Origin: Dillenia suffruticosa
Taxonomy: Eukaryota > Streptophyta > Magnoliopsida > Dilleniales > Dilleniaceae
Length of the DNA stretch: 64,000 bases
Assembly (NCBI GenBank): GCA_033439265.1
Contig: JAVTVX010000027.1
Coordinates: forward strand, 8,323,001-8,387,000
Direction of reading: 5' to 3'
Shown: positions 11,554-23,929 of the stretch, in pieces
How the letters are laid out: each line of letters begins with the position of its first letter
How positions within the stretch are numbered: position 1 is the stretch's first letter
Translations under genes and position numbers: made by a program
Notes under the pieces: generated by a model
What the model was told of the DNA's origin: nothing
The model's database searches: none
What the model saw: only the letters and a program-made list of their open reading frames with translations

Positions 11554-12747
11554 CCTAATTTTCAATTGTTTTGATAAGTTATTATAATAAGTTAGATTTA
11601 TATAGAAAACGTATTATCACAAATATATAAACAATTATTATAAATATAGAAATATAAAAATATAAAAAATCAAATATGTATTAAAATTAAATCAATTGTT
11701 AATTTGATTTTAATATATAATATATTTTCTAACAAATTAAAAAATTAATGAGTATAAAATAATATAATAAGATAATTTTTTATATAATTATTAAAGAAAT
11801 CAAATTTATTAAAATTGAAATATACTCTATGAAATGAAACTAACGATACACAATTTGCCAATTTTACATCAGATTAAATATTGTATCTAAACTTTTTTAT
11901 TCAATTTTGCCCAGCAATACGACTACAAGCTAAACATATGAGAAAGAAAATGAAACCCTGTATACTTTTTATTTAATATCCGTTTGTTGGTTTGGTTAGC
12001 TATTACATAGACCGACATTTGATTAAGACAAACTATTGCAGTGTCAAGCTATTATTAAGACACTTTACCAACTTTAAATAACCATGTTTGAACTTTTTAT
12101 TGAAAAAAGGATATAATTTACCGAAATCGAATGGAGAAATTGAGGATGAAAATGAGAAAACTTTACTATTTGACATGTCCCTGAACTTTGAACTTTGGAC
12201 CATTACCATAAAGGACAACCTTTGAACAAGGGTTCTTGATTTGAATTTTTTGAATTAATCCTACTATAAATTATGATAGTTGTTTTTTTAACTTGATCAA
12301 CTGATATCCATCTATTTTTTCCATTCTCTAAATTGGGAGTCGATATTTGATTAAAAAAATTCAGTTATCTTATCGTTAGACCAAACAAAACATTGATGGA
12401 CATAGTCAATTATTTAGCTTCAATAAGTTTTTCAATAAAAAATAGAAAATTTAATCTTAATTCCATAAAAAAATGAACCTGTTAAATTGCTAATAAAATA
12501 AATGATTTGAAAATAAACTGGAACGGAGATCGTGGGTTACAAGCATTTATTTAATTAATAATATTAAATAACAAATTTAAAATTGAGTTTTAAAGTTGTT
12601 TTAATTGTTTTGATGAGTGGAATCTATTTTAATTCTGTATTTCACACTATTTTTTTTCTTCCTCTTTCTCTTCTTACTCTTCAATCAAGTTACATTTGCC
12701 TCCTAGTTTTCCGGCCAATCCTCTGCTTGCTTCAAAATGCCTGCAAA

Positions 12748-13196
12748 GTACTCATTTAGTAAAGTTTTTTTTTCAACTTTTCTTCTCCTTATAAGGAAAA
12801 ACAAAAATTAATTGTTTTTAAAATAAAATTAAAAATTATTTGATAATTTTATTTTTAAAAATAAACTGATTACATAGTTTTTTAAAATAAAGTTAAAAGT
12901 TAAAATTAAAGAGATAAAGAGGATATGTGAATAAATAAATTTATGATATGGATATATTTAAAATTTTATATCTTTTAAGTAATGATATAAATAGAAGAAA
13001 AACAAACATATTTTCTAAAAATCTGGAGTATAAAAAATAAGATGAAACAAAATCTCCTCTCATGAGCTTTTTTTAAAAGTTATTTTTAAAATTTTTATTT
13101 ATAAAAAAACTACTTTTAAGGAGACGAGAATCTGTTTGACAGAATTTCTCTTTATAAGAAGAAAAGAAACTGAAAAAAATCCTGCCAGATGAGTAC
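12748..13196. mobile_element. MITE, PIF/Harbinger-like (copy B)
   Basis: The duplicate of the MITE at 5737-6181. Its ends are better preserved (GTACTCATTTAGTAAAG; right end inward GTACTCATCTGGCAGG). Because it is in both copies, it predates the 6.7-kb duplication. Confidence 0.55.
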
Positions 13197-13309
13197 TAAA
13201 TAAGTAAAACTTTCTTAGTTGTTGTTGTCATCATCGTCATCTCTACTTGCTTCAATAAGTCTGCAATTAAATAAGTAAAATTTTCTTAGTTGTTGTTGTT
13301 GTTGTCCCG

Positions 13310-13459
13310 ATGGATGCGATTCTTGATTTAGCAAATAGGGAGCCCCCTTTTCTCCCAATTATCCTCGTGTGCAGAATTCTCCAAATTCTTCTCCCTTCTT
13401 TTATTGGGAGAAAACATCCTATACCAAAACCTTGTTTATTCTCTATTGATCTTATCAAG
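13310..13459 (+). other. putative 50-codon exon-like block (copy B)
   Basis: Counterpart of 6295-6444. It has the same ATG, same length and same donor context (AAG/GTATGC), with no stop and no indel. About 20 of 150 bases differ by my count, roughly half changing an amino acid. That is not a strong sign of purifying selection. Confidence 0.25.
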
Positions 13460-13725
13460 GTATGCACTCTTTTTATTATGTAATATTTGATCAATTTTTA
13501 TAGTATTTTGTAATTCGACAATTGTTGTTTTTTGAAAATGTAGCATGGTTCTTGATCACCTCAGCTACAACTTTGTAATTAAACTTGTCTTTTATAGAAA
13601 TGGTATGATACCATGCCTATACTATGTTCTTTTAAGGCAAATTTGAAATGGAGTGGAATCCAACCCTATACTGTAGTTTGAAATAGAAAGTGGATTAAAT
13701 TGTTCCATGATCTAGTTGGGGTTGA

Positions 13726-13915
13726 TAAAAGTTTTAAACAAACCAATAAATATATTGGGAGAGAAGAGAAGTTTTCAAAAATGTGAAAAGTTGAAGGGGT
13801 GGTTATCCAAAAAAACCACTTTCTCTCATTTTCAAATTCAAACAAATAGTTTAAATAGATTTGGATCTTGAGTCATGTCTATTCTCATGGGTAGACCCAA
13901 ATCCATTTTTCAACA
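13726..13915 (-). repeat. copia 1 LTR copy inside duplication copy B, internally deleted
   Basis: 190 bp starting TAAAAGTTTTAAACAAACC and ending TTTTTCAACA. The target-site pentamer before it is GTTGA (13721-13725), the copy B version of GTCGA. About 245 bp of LTR interior is missing between AATAAATAT and GGGAGAGAAG. Confidence 0.75.
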
Positions 13916-14849
13916 TCATCTACTCACACATGAGGGTTAGATTCACCCATAATTTGATCATTATAATCGAACATCAATTTCATATAAGTAAATGAATCAT
14001 ATGACCTGTAAGAATATCAAGAACTCAAGGACACACTGGTTAAAAATATATAGCAGCTCATTTTTAATGTGGTGATGAAAACGTTGTATCTTGCTATACT
14101 TGAGACCCTTTTTTCTCGACACTGTTAACGTATCTCTCATCCTTCAAACGATGTAAGAGTATATTTGACTTAAATCCAATCATCTATTTACAATTACGTA
14201 TCTAAATATTAAGTCATAGACATAATTGGTCGGGTAGTGAATACGGAGCATTGTGTTAATCAAAGACAATTTTCCTTTCGTACTACTAATTTTCAATTTT
14301 ATATTAACTGTTTTGTTAAATATGTATCATCAAACCGAATCAACTATAGTTTTTTTGTGACATTCTAAAATAGTAATATTAAAATAAAATTTCAAAAGAC
14401 AGATAAAAGTTCTAAAAATATAAATTAAGCTTGATATGAATCTTTGAGTCTCACACAATAAGATAAAGAGGGATACGCCATCTCATTACCTATATGGTCA
14501 CAAAAGCACACGTGATATGAAACACGTGATACGATACTCTTTTTTCCTATCAGGAAGTGTATGTCTTCTTTTTTAAAAATAATGTATCATATAGATCTTA
14601 GTTCAAGCGTGCACAATATTTGATTTGAATTTTCCTTCTTATAAGTTCTCAAAAATTCTCACAACGTCAAAGAAAACTCACACTTGCCTATTAGACAAAT
14701 TCAATGGATTATGAGAAATCTATTTCGATTACCACATATGTATACTCAACTGGTAACCCCATCTTAGTATTCTACTAGTGTGGCATGTATGTTAATTCAC
14801 CACAAATTAATATTATTTCATATCTACATGTGACACAAACATTAGAAAT

Positions 14850-17070
14850 GATTGTTCATGTTAGACATTCAATCTCGAAAATTTGTCCGACATATATTTA
14901 AAAGTAAATACAAGAATTTTGAATACAAAAATAAAAATTCAAATATCAATAAATATGAGTATTGTATCATATATACTCTATATATGATTACAATCACAAT
15001 TATAGTTACAAATATTGTCACAAGCTATGCAAACCAAGTGATCTAGCATATCTCACGAACATGTCTTTAGGTATTGGATTCATAAAAAAATCAGCCATCA
15101 TCAATTACGTAGACATATATATTTTAGTATTATTTCCCTCTTTTCAATTATGTCTCTGACAAGATTGATTTTTGTATTTATGTTTGATTTTGCCATCGTA
15201 TTTGAAATCTCTAACATAAACAATAACTGATTAATTATCATAACTACCATTGAATTGTTTACTACTATCAAATATTACAAAATTTATTCAACCAAACTTA
15301 TCCCTGAACTGCGGAAACATAGACCATAAATTCTATTTTCATTGTAGTTGGAGATACAAAAATTTGTTTTTTGCTACTCTATAAAATAGCGCTATTATTG
15401 AGCAAGAAAAATAACTAGATGTAGATTTTCTCTCATTTAAATTTAATCTCCAATCAGTATTCCATGTATCCTTTCAATAATAGATCATTTCCTTGGTCAT
15501 AAAGAAAATAATTTGTAATTCCTTTTAGATATCCCAATTATCCTTTTCATAACAATCTAATGATTCTTTCCTGTATTGAATTGACACTTACTAACCAAAC
15601 CCATGTATGACAAATGTCACGATAAGTATATGTCATAGCGTATTTCAAACTCTTAACTGTGTTAGAATACGGTACTCTGGACATTTCATCTATTCATTTG
15701 GAGTTTTTAGGACATATGTCATTATTTGAACTGTCGTCTATAACCACAAGAGTATTAATATGTTTGCAATTTTCAATTTTATATCGTTTCAGAATTTTTA
15801 TAATATGAAACTTTTGAGATAATTCAAATAATCTTTTGAAATAATTTTTATGGGTTTCAATACTCGATCTACCTCAGTCACATCCTTCAACTCAAAATTG
15901 GAAGATAATTATTTCAAAATCTAAAAGATATACTTCTTATCATTTGCGGCTAATGATATGTTCTTGTTATATACGAAGAGAATTACAAGCTTATCTCTGG
16001 AATTCTTCACTTATATACAATAGTTTTTCATCTATCGTGATGAAATCGTAAGAAATCACATTTTTAAAAAATCTCAAATACTATTGTTTTGAATACTATT
16101 TAAAATTATAAATTGATCTACTCAATTTACATATTTCATATTTCTGACTGTTAATGACAAAACTCTCTGGTTGTACCATATAAACTTATTTCTCAAGTTC
16201 TCTATTGAGAAAAGCAATCTTTCCGTCCATTTAACATAATTTTAAATCCAAATTGGCCACTACTGTAAATGATAGACAAATGGAGATAAATCTCATTATC
16301 GAGAAAACGTTTTCTCATAATTATCACTCTTTTACTGAGTGTAATCCTTTGCTATTAGTCGAGACTTATACATCTCAATAGTTTCATCTGTCCTATTATT
16401 CGTTTTGAGAATCCACTTGCTCACAATAATTTAGCGTCCTGATAGAAGTTTAATCAATTTCTAAATATGGTTAGATCTCATTAACTTCAATTTTTTCTTT
16501 CATCCTCTTATCCACTCATTCTTGATAGGATAAAATAGAGTTTCATCTATATTTTTAAATTCTTCTTCAATTTTTTGAAAAAATAATAAAGCCCTTCATT
16601 TTAAAAATAAAACACAATTGGGTATCCATTTCCTAACACTTTTTCGACTTTCATAATTCAATTGGATCGCTAGAAGTTAAATCCCTCCCATTGGGATCAA
16701 CATTTAACTCATTTTCTCGCAATTCCAATGGTCTACTATGAATAGAATCATCTTCTAAATTAACTAATTCAGACAAAAACTCTATGTCTTTCATATCACT
16801 TTGCCTAGAAAATTCATTCTCCAGAAAATATGATATTTCATAATTCAATTTCTGCTACAATATCATTACTTTGTTTACCAATGAATACTAAAAAGCTACT
16901 CTTAATTTCACGAAAAAAATTTTTCCAACTTATTGAAAAAATCTTGAACACACACAATCGATTCCCAAAGTCTAAGATCACTTAGATATAGTTTTCTATT
17001 GGTCCTAAATTCATATGGTGTCCTTGGTACTGATTTTGAAAGCATTTTTGTTCAAAATATAAGTTGCAAT
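14850..17070 (-). pseudogene. copia 1 pol remnant (copy B)
   Basis: Duplicate of the pol remnant in copy A, equally decayed, with RNase H toward 14850, RT around 15950-16500 and integrase C-terminal remains around 16640-17040. On minus, the 16651-16848 product contains a recognisable copia post-integrase acidic linker (LENEFSRQSDMKDIEFLSEL). No frame is intact. Confidence 0.6.
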
Positions 17071-17472
17071 CAACAAAATATCTTTCCAAAAGGAAATCAA
17101 CAAATTATCGTATGTCATTATCTATTTTGTTATATCCAACAATATCCTATTTTTTCTCATTATAACACAATTCTGTTAAGGTGTATAAAAAATGGTCAAA
17201 TATCGAATTATACCTTTTTCATTACACAGATCCTTAATTGATCTGATAGACATTCACAAGTTCCATCCGTTCTAAAGATTCTTTATCATTCTATCTATTT
17301 TATTGTTTACCTCATTCATATAAGGTTTAAAATACTCAAAGTTTTTTCAAAATTGTGAGAAAATAAATAGATATGAACAAATCGCAGGAAATTATCTATG
17401 AATATAATGAAATACAAAACTCTATATCTAGTCTTCATATTTATTAGATCACAAATGTTCGAATGGACTAAC
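17071..17472 (+). repeat. 402-bp tandem duplication, first copy
   Basis: Begins CAACAAAATATCTTTCCAAA and lies in the copia 1 integrase region. The adjacent second copy (17473-17874) differs at only about three or four positions by eye. It is much younger than the 6.7-kb duplication. Confidence 0.9.
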
Positions 17473-17874
17473 AACAAAATATCTTTCCAAAAGGAAATCA
17501 ACAAATTATCGTATGTCATTATCTATTTTGTTATATCCAACAATATCCTATTTTTTCTCATTATAACACAATTCTGTTAAGGTATATAAAAAATGGTCAA
17601 ATATCGAATTATACCTTTTTCATTACACAGATCCTTAATTGATCTGATAGACATTCACAAGTTCCATCCGTTCTAAAGATTCTTTATCATTCTATCTATT
17701 TTATTGTTTACCTCATTCATATAAGGTTTAAAATACTCAAAGTTTTTTCAAAATTGTGAGAAAATAAATAGATATGACCAAATCGCAGGAAATTATCTAT
17801 GAATGTAATGAAATACAAAACTCTATATCTAGTCTTCATATTTATTAGATCACAAATGTTCGAATGGACTAATA
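17473..17874 (+). repeat. 402-bp tandem duplication, second copy
   Basis: Direct, head-to-tail copy of 17071-17472, with no element ends or inserted sequence at the junction. Confidence 0.9.
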
Positions 17875-17947
17875 ACAATGAAAATTCAGCCCGTATAGTC
17901 TTTTTAAATGGTTTTCTTATCATTTTGTAGGTATGATAATATTCAAT

Positions 17948-18170
17948 TTAATAATTAAACATTCGTCCATCACATTGCAATACTATAAAACCATTTATAA
18001 GTTGTCCAAAACTAATACACATGCTATTCAAATACAAACTAACCATATTTTTCTGAAATTTCAAAATATTGTCATATTTCAAAAGAACAAAAATATATAT
18101 TAAATTATATCGAATTTCTGACATGTAGAGAATATCATGCAAAATAAAAGTTGTCATTTTGTAACTCCAA
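17948..18170 (-). pseudogene. copia 1 GAG-pre-integrase region remnant
   Basis: The minus product reads ILHDILYMSEIRYNLIYIFV, then a hydrophobic stretch ending GFIVLQCDGRMF. This is the conserved linker between copia protease and the GAG-pre-integrase domain, normally L-x-N-V-L-Y-V-P-E-I-R-x-N-L-(V/I)-S. About 69 residues are open. The protease active site upstream (on minus, toward 18.2 kb) is not readable. Confidence 0.65.
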
Positions 18171-18245
18171 TGTACAAGTGTTAACTTTTCTAACCTCTAC
18201 TTTTTTATTATTCCCTATATAGATCAATTTCCTACCATATGGCAC

Positions 18246-18990
18246 TCAATGAAAAATCACAAATATCTCACAGTCTGTTCTTATATCCGAAATTGTTCTT
18301 TTGTGATCCGTCTCCAATCTCCTTTTCTTTTTTACTTTCGTTCTAGTCTTCTCACGCTTAAAATGTGAAACTCTCTTGAAACTAGACTTTATAACAAAAG
18401 TATCAGTTATCGATCTTGCAGTATAAAGTCGCTCATCTTCAAACTCAACGTGACGAGTAACATCCGATAAAGTTTTCGCATTGTTATTGTAAGTCAGATT
18501 GAGTTTCATGTACTTCCACTTGGCAAAAAGGGATTTGATCAAGATTTGAACTTTCTGTTTATCAAATAGGACATGACCAACAGACTGTTACTCTCTAATC
18601 ATGTTAGACATAACGCTTAAATACTGTTTGATACTGTGGTTAGTTCACTTTTATTTAGTATCAAACTTTATAATCATTTGTTTAAAATGAGTCACGGATA
18701 CCTCCATATTTCTCTTTGAGGTACACCCAAATGATATGAGCAATCAAATTTTGGTCACACTTGATGATCATATCATCAATCACTGAACTAATCAGGATTG
18801 CTAGAGTAGTGGGATTTATTATTTTTTATGCATGGTAAGCATTTTTTCTCTCCTCCGCAAGACATTATTGCCCACATTAGAGTGGTACATGACATATCTG
18901 ACATATTGTAAGGTATCTTGTTCTTTAAGCCCATTCCACATTTTATCGTATCATATCTCATGATCATCATCATTCAATTTGTTACTTTTA
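18246..18990 (-). pseudogene. copia 1 gag remnant
   Basis: The minus frame 18542-18246 contains MKLNLTYNNNAKTLSDVTRH followed by VEFEDERL. This matches the plant copia gag (UBN2/retrotrans_gag) phrase N-L-T-H-N-x-N-I-K-T-F-x-D-V-x-R-H-L-E-L-E-x-E-R-L. It is followed by a lysine-rich stretch where the zinc knuckle would come, and no intact CCHC is left. Upstream, 18973-18788 is a broken continuation. Gag is the structural protein of the retrotransposon particle. Confidence 0.6.
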
Positions 18991-21080
18991 TTCAATTCCG
19001 TAATAATGGATAATCGATGCTATGATTTGATTCTAAGAGGGTAGACACAAGTAGTAATACTCATATAATTTACACAATTTTGTATTTCAACATTAGCATT
19101 CATGATTGATCAATATTAGGTATAGAATTGAAAATTTACTAGATTCTCAATTATTATCTATGGTTTTAATGTATTACCATCACAAATTTAATTTAAAATT
19201 ACAAAATTCAACAAATTTTAAATGAGAAATTATTTAAATTCTTCCAACAAAAAATCTCTCACTTAAATATATGAAATATTTAAATAATATTACAATTATA
19301 GATAAAAATTAATCAAATTCTAACGATTCAAAATTTTTATTTAAATACATAAAATATTTAAATAATATTTCAATTTTGAATGAAAATTATTTAAATTCTA
19401 CCATTTTAAAATTTTTATTCAAGAGACTCTAGTTTTCTCTTGTATACATGATCATGTAAAAAATAACAAATATAACCAATCATATTTTTAATAGAAATTT
19501 TATATTAAAAATTTTAAAGTTTCACTAATACATAATCATTGTTCTAACTTACAACCACAACACAAAAAAAAAGAATTGTATTATCTCGTTTAAATCAAAT
19601 CAATTATTGATATCATTTGCACTATTCCCTTTGATAGTTTATCTCCATGAGAAAATTTTTTTATAGCACGTGAGAAACTATTGATATTTTAGGATAGTTT
19701 TTTCTTCATTTTGATTTCTATATTCTTAAATTTCCACTTTTCTATTAATATGGGTTCCATATTGTTAAGAAACATGTACTCATTCTGAGCAAACAACTCA
19801 TCAATTATGTTAATCCAATAAGAAGTTAGGAAATTTTTCAATATGTACACGTCATTTCCCAAAAGGCAGGACTTAATTGAATAAGTTATAGGCGTTTCTC
19901 TTCCATGATTTTCAAATGATCCGGAAAAGTATAAGATAAGTATATTTTATAAGTCAACATTTGATCTAATTTTATCAAATATTTTGAATTTCTCAAATCT
20001 CTTTCTCTCCCCCAGATACCGGAAGAGTTTTAAGAATGCGTCCAATTATCACAATATTCTTAAAAATGAAAACAATATTAGGTCAAATACACAGCCAAGT
20101 ATAATATTATATAAGGAATTTAGAAATATCAATTTTAAATAATATGCTCAAATTTCAATTAATTTTATATTGAAAAAACAAAATTTTCATACATAAAAGA
20201 GTATAAAATCAAAATACTGTAAACAATTTACACTTGGGTCGTTAAAATTAAGAAAATAATTTTCTAAACTCATAGAAAATTTTTTAGAATTTTTTGGGCT
20301 GAAAATGATTTTTTTAAAAAAATTTTTCTAACAATTTAATGATTTAAAAATCAATAAAAAATATTGTTTTGACTCTAAAAAATAAATTAAAAATTAAAGA
20401 AAAATCTGAAGAGATATAAAAATTGTTTTCATACAAATTCCTTCAAAAACAAACCTTGCACGTGCTCTCATGCACTGCCGTGGGTGGCTGTGCAAAAAAA
20501 TAAAAATAAAAGAAAAAGTTTGCTCACGCATCATCTTCTCGACGGTGGTCTATTACCAAATTTTTTCTACCCTCTATTTTCAATATCTTTGAGTTTAATG
20601 GTGGGTTTCTATTTTCAGATCGGACGTCTTTAGCCTTAGGTTTGGATTACATGCGTCTCGCCCAAGAGTAGGATTGGGTTCTGAATACTGTTCATCTTCT
20701 CAAATTTCTATCCTTTTTTCTGCAACTCAAACCCATTTTTACAATGTCATATTTCTCTCAATTTTTAATTATTTTAGCATTCTTTATATGGTTGAAAAAT
20801 ATTTTTCAAAAGGTTTCTAATATAAATTTCAAATCACAAAATACAATATTTTAAAACATACGAGTATATAAAGTTTTGGTTAGGATTTGCAATATTTCAT
20901 AATGTATATAAGATGCATGCCTAATTTTACAAATTTAATTCTCATATTTAAATATACTATTGTGTAAAATTAAGAGTATTTTGTTAACCCTATTGCAACA
21001 TGTCATTAACGAATCTTAAAAATTTTCACGGCATTTTTCATATTTGAACACCCAAAAGAGATAGGAAATAACCCTAAAAT
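18991..21080 (-). other. copia 1 5' leader/gag-upstream, no gene seen
   Basis: AT-rich sequence between the PBS and recognisable gag. 19260-19420 has two similar phrases built on AAATATTTAAATAATATT-like words. 20440-20700 is slightly richer in GC. No frame worth naming. Confidence 0.5.
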
Positions 21081-21092
21081 ACTCTGATACCA
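21081..21092 (-). promoter_or_regulatory. copia 1 primer-binding site (Met-tRNA)
   Basis: Plus strand ACTCTGATACCA is the reverse complement of TGGTATCAGAGT, the standard plant copia PBS for the initiator Met-tRNA 3' end. It lies one base from the LTR. Confidence 0.85.
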
Positions 21093-21093
21093 A

Positions 21094-21540
21094 TGAAGAT
21101 TTTAAACAAACTAACAAATATAATTTTTATTTCAAAAATTTTCGGATCTAAATTGAATTGTAATCATTTACCTTTTTCAATGATTGGATATTCTAGATTC
21201 AGAATATATTATAAAATTGGATCATTTTTTATTGTTCATAATCCAAATGCCTTTTTAGTGGATGGATGATCAATTTTCACCAAACCCTTTATTTTCTCCC
21301 TTATTCTCTATCTCAAAAAAAAAAAAAAAAAAGGCTTTTTCATTTCATTTTTTTTCCTTCTCACATCCATTCTCAAACCTCTTTGGAGAGGAGAAGTTTT
21401 AAAAATGTGGGAAGTCAAAGGAGGTGGTAATCCAAAATATCCACTTCCTCTTACTTTTAAATTCAAACAAATGGTTTAAATGGGTTTGGATCTTGGGTTA
21501 AGTCTACCATTATGGGTGGACTCGGATCCATTTTCTGATA
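21094..21540 (-). repeat. copia 1 LTR (5' LTR)
   Basis: 447 bp starting TGAAGATTTTAAACAAAC and ending TTTTCTGATA. It is directly next to the PBS, which fixes it as the 5' LTR of a minus-strand element. A run of 18 A lies near 21317. Confidence 0.8.
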
Positions 21541-21564
21541 GTCGATTTTATTTTGATTTCTCCC

Positions 21565-21735
21565 TTAAATTTTTTCTCTTGACCGATCAATACCCAGTAA
21601 TCTAATTAATTCATTTTAAGTCAATTGTCAGGCTCAAATAACGAAATGAGTTTTCTCGACCTTTGTTTTTTTATTATCAAAATTCAAATTTAAAATTTTA
21701 ATTAATAAAATTTAATACCTTTTGTCATTAAACCG
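21565..21735 (-). mobile_element. SINE-like element, degenerate
   Basis: Read on minus, a box A-like GTCGGTTTAATGACA, a TTAAATTTTATTAATTAAAA spacer and a box B-like AAATTTGAATTTTG are followed by a body ending TTAGATTACTGGGTATTGAT. The layout matches the SINE family, and boundaries are approximate. Confidence 0.4.
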
Positions 21736-22424
21736 ACAAAATGTGAGTGATTTCTCTTTTGAAATATTGGCCAATAGCCAAGTCCTAAGAAATTTTTATT
21801 TAACTAGCTTCTTTTTAAAGAGAAATTTTGCTAAGGTGAATCGAATATGTTCTATGAAAGAGCTTCCGTGTTGATAGTTCGAACAACCAGAGGTCTAATT
21901 TTTTAAAATTCGTACTAATTAGGTATTGGAACAAAAAACTTTATGCAAATAAATAAAAAAGGTTCATTCCATGCCACATGTATTAACCATCGACTATGAA
22001 ATGGGTCTACAATACATGTAGCTTTAACTTGCCGAGTGTCTTCTTATCACTTTAAATTTCTTGATTATTTAGATATTTATCATTATTATGGACCCTTATC
22101 ATAGTTTTTAATTCTATTTTAACATTTAATTACTGTTGTCATGTTTCCCAAAGTGAGACGCAAAGGTCATTTTAAGCCCCCTTATAGGTGTTTACTTTGT
22201 CCTTATCAAGCCTTGTTATCTCTGCACCATCACCATGGTCTCTCTGCACTATGTAATCCCTTCTCAATCTGCCTTTTGGTCGCAGTTGCGATCCCTTGGA
22301 TGCACCTGCCGCCAACTCCGCTTGCATCTATTTGGACATCGCCTTCCACTTCTTGGGCCTTGTAAACTCAGCCATTGATTGAGTTTCTTTTTTCCTTTTG
22401 GACCAACCGTATTTGGAGTTCGAT
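21736..22424. other. unassigned, short open frame at 22141
   Basis: A 74-codon plus-strand frame starts at 22141 (MFPKVRRKGHFKPPYR). It contains no motif I recognise and may be chance. No other content was identified. Confidence 0.3.
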
Positions 22425-22560
22425 TTAAGTGTTATCGAATTCAATTTAGAATGAACTTTTTCAATATAATTTTTTTTTTTTTCAAATTTTAAATTTAAGA
22501 TTTGATTAGTAAATTTAATATTCTTACTCATTAATTTGACTGTTTGTTGAAAATATCCAT
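22425..22560 (-). mobile_element. SINE-like element, degenerate
   Basis: On minus, CAGTCAAATTAATGAGTAAG, then TTAAATTTACTAATC, then AAATTTAAAATTTGAAAAA follow the family's order of box A, spacer and box B. The body is partly preserved. No target-site duplication was found. Confidence 0.35.
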
Positions 22561-22760
22561 TTTTTTTATAAACCGAGTGTTATTAGAAGAATCCCCGGTA
22601 ATCCTACAACTATACAATGAATGATAATTAATATTCAGCGATTACTATAATTCGAACAATTGCATGTTCAATTAACCTTTGATTAATCCCCCACAAACCT
22701 TTCCCAACAAGTTTTACCATTATTATCACACTTCTGTGCTTGCTGAAGGTGGTCTGAGGT

Positions 22761-22988
22761 GATCTTGGTGTGATTCTTCGAGATGGAGATGGGGATGTAA
22801 TGTTTGCTGCTATGGATGGCACAAATGCAAATTTGACGGTGGAGGTTGCTGAGATGATGGTAGCTCGGTTTGGGGCCCAGAGGACTTTGGATACGAGCTT
22901 CACTGAGGTGGAGATGGAGCTTAATAATGCAAATTCTGTAAGCTATTGTCAATACCCAGAAGACTCCTCCACCAAGTTGAAATTTTAA
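22761..22988 (+). pseudogene. RNase H-like domain fragment (RVT_3 type)
   Basis: An open stretch encodes LGVILRDGDGDVMFAAM, then VEVAEMMVARFG, then FTEVEMELNNANSVS, and stops at 22986. The order fits the plant RVT_3/RNase H-like fold: a G-V-x-x-R-D-x-x-G start, an acidic-rich E-x-A-E-x-x-A helix and a V-E-x-D strand (here ELNN, so an active-site aspartate seems lost). About 70 residues, roughly half a domain, remain, with no reverse transcriptase upstream. It is probably a LINE-derived scrap or a decayed stand-alone RNase H-like gene. It is not the same copy as the fragment at 2950-3150. Confidence 0.5.
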
Positions 22989-23929
22989 CTCAGGATATGA
23001 GTCTTTAGCATTGACATTTCCTTTCCTTCTCCTCTGTTTTCATGTAAAGATAGACGAATATGGTTGCTCATCCTCCGGTAGTGTCTTTTAGTATCTTTTA
23101 ATCACCTTAGGGCCTCTTTTTAATAAAGTTTTCATTCCGCTAAAAAAAAAATTACAAAGTTATTTATGATTTTGATCGTGTAAAATGAGAAATAAGAAAA
23201 TAAAAAATTTATTTTTTTTGTTATACAAGAATTTGAATATGAAATTATCAGATTGGGGGAGAAGAGTTTGTACCACTAGACTGTTCCCTTGGAACGAAAA
23301 CAAAAACATTTACGTTAAAACAAAAGGTTGCATATAAGTGCTGTGGACAAGTTTATAGTCTAATGGTAAAATTATTTACATATTTACTTTAAATAACAAT
23401 CTAATTAATAAAGGTAAAATCATAAATTTGCCCATATATCGCATATCTGGACTCCATACGGTAGTGGGATACTTTAAAACACCATGAGAATCACCATAAA
23501 TGTTAATGGAGTGCCCTAGTAAAATTGTGGTGGAGCTTTTTATTTTTGAATGTGTAACTAAGATGGTAGAATAATTCGTATTTGTATTTAAAATCTCAAA
23601 TTTAATAACAAGAAAATAAAGTCCACATATTGGCTATCATAGACCTCAGATCCTGGTGGGATATCTCAAACACAAGGTGAACTTTCATGGAACTAGAAAG
23701 GCACCATATGATGTAAGCACTTGCACCTTATGGAAACGACTTCTACAACAAATTTAAATTGTTATATTATGCTTGGGCAATGCAAAGCATATCCCAATTA
23801 CACAATCCATGACCTAACTCTCGCAACTTAGCTCTAATATACCCTTATAGATTATGGCCCATAGAAGTCTTCTTTTCTGGAGCATACGAAGAATAAATGT
23901 TGTTTTTTCATGTTAGTCTTTCTTTTTCT
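22989..23929. other. unassigned non-coding stretch
   Basis: No gene. 23350-23420 has a tRNA-like phrase (TATAGTCTAATGGTAAAATT) that may be part of another SINE, but no box B at the right distance convinced me. Confidence 0.4.

Larger units (their letters stand above)
10690..17426 (+). repeat. 6.7-kb tandem duplication, copy B
   Basis: Second copy of the unit at 3985-10673. Differences from copy A include a SINE insertion (11361-11553), about 125 bp of extra sequence near 12050-12180, and a roughly 245-bp internal deletion in the copia LTR (13726-13915). After 17426 copy B continues into copia sequence absent from copy A (integrase N-terminal side, protease, gag). Copy B is therefore joined to the rest of the original element. 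Confidence 0.85.
6711..21540 (-). mobile_element. Ty1/copia LTR retrotransposon 1, old and internally duplicated
   Basis: The outermost LTRs are 6711-7146 (3' LTR) and 21094-21540 (5' LTR), flanked by the same 5-bp duplication GTCGA (6706-6710 and 21541-21545). A PBS complementary to initiator Met-tRNA adjoins the right LTR, so the element reads on minus. The span of 14.8 kb includes the 6.7-kb tandem duplication and a 402-bp duplication; without them it would be about 7.7 kb. The LTRs differ at roughly one position in five by eye, so the insertion is old. The order on minus is gag, protease/GAG-pre-integrase, integrase, RT, RNase H, which is diagnostic of Ty1/copia. All frames are broken. 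Confidence 0.85.

Noticed and set aside
22141-22365. 74-codon plus-strand frame
   Set aside because: No motif and no conserved context; reported only as part of the unassigned stretch.
23350-23420. tRNA-like phrase TATAGTCTAATGGTAAAATT
   Set aside because: No tRNA cloverleaf and no properly spaced box B; not called as tRNA or SINE.
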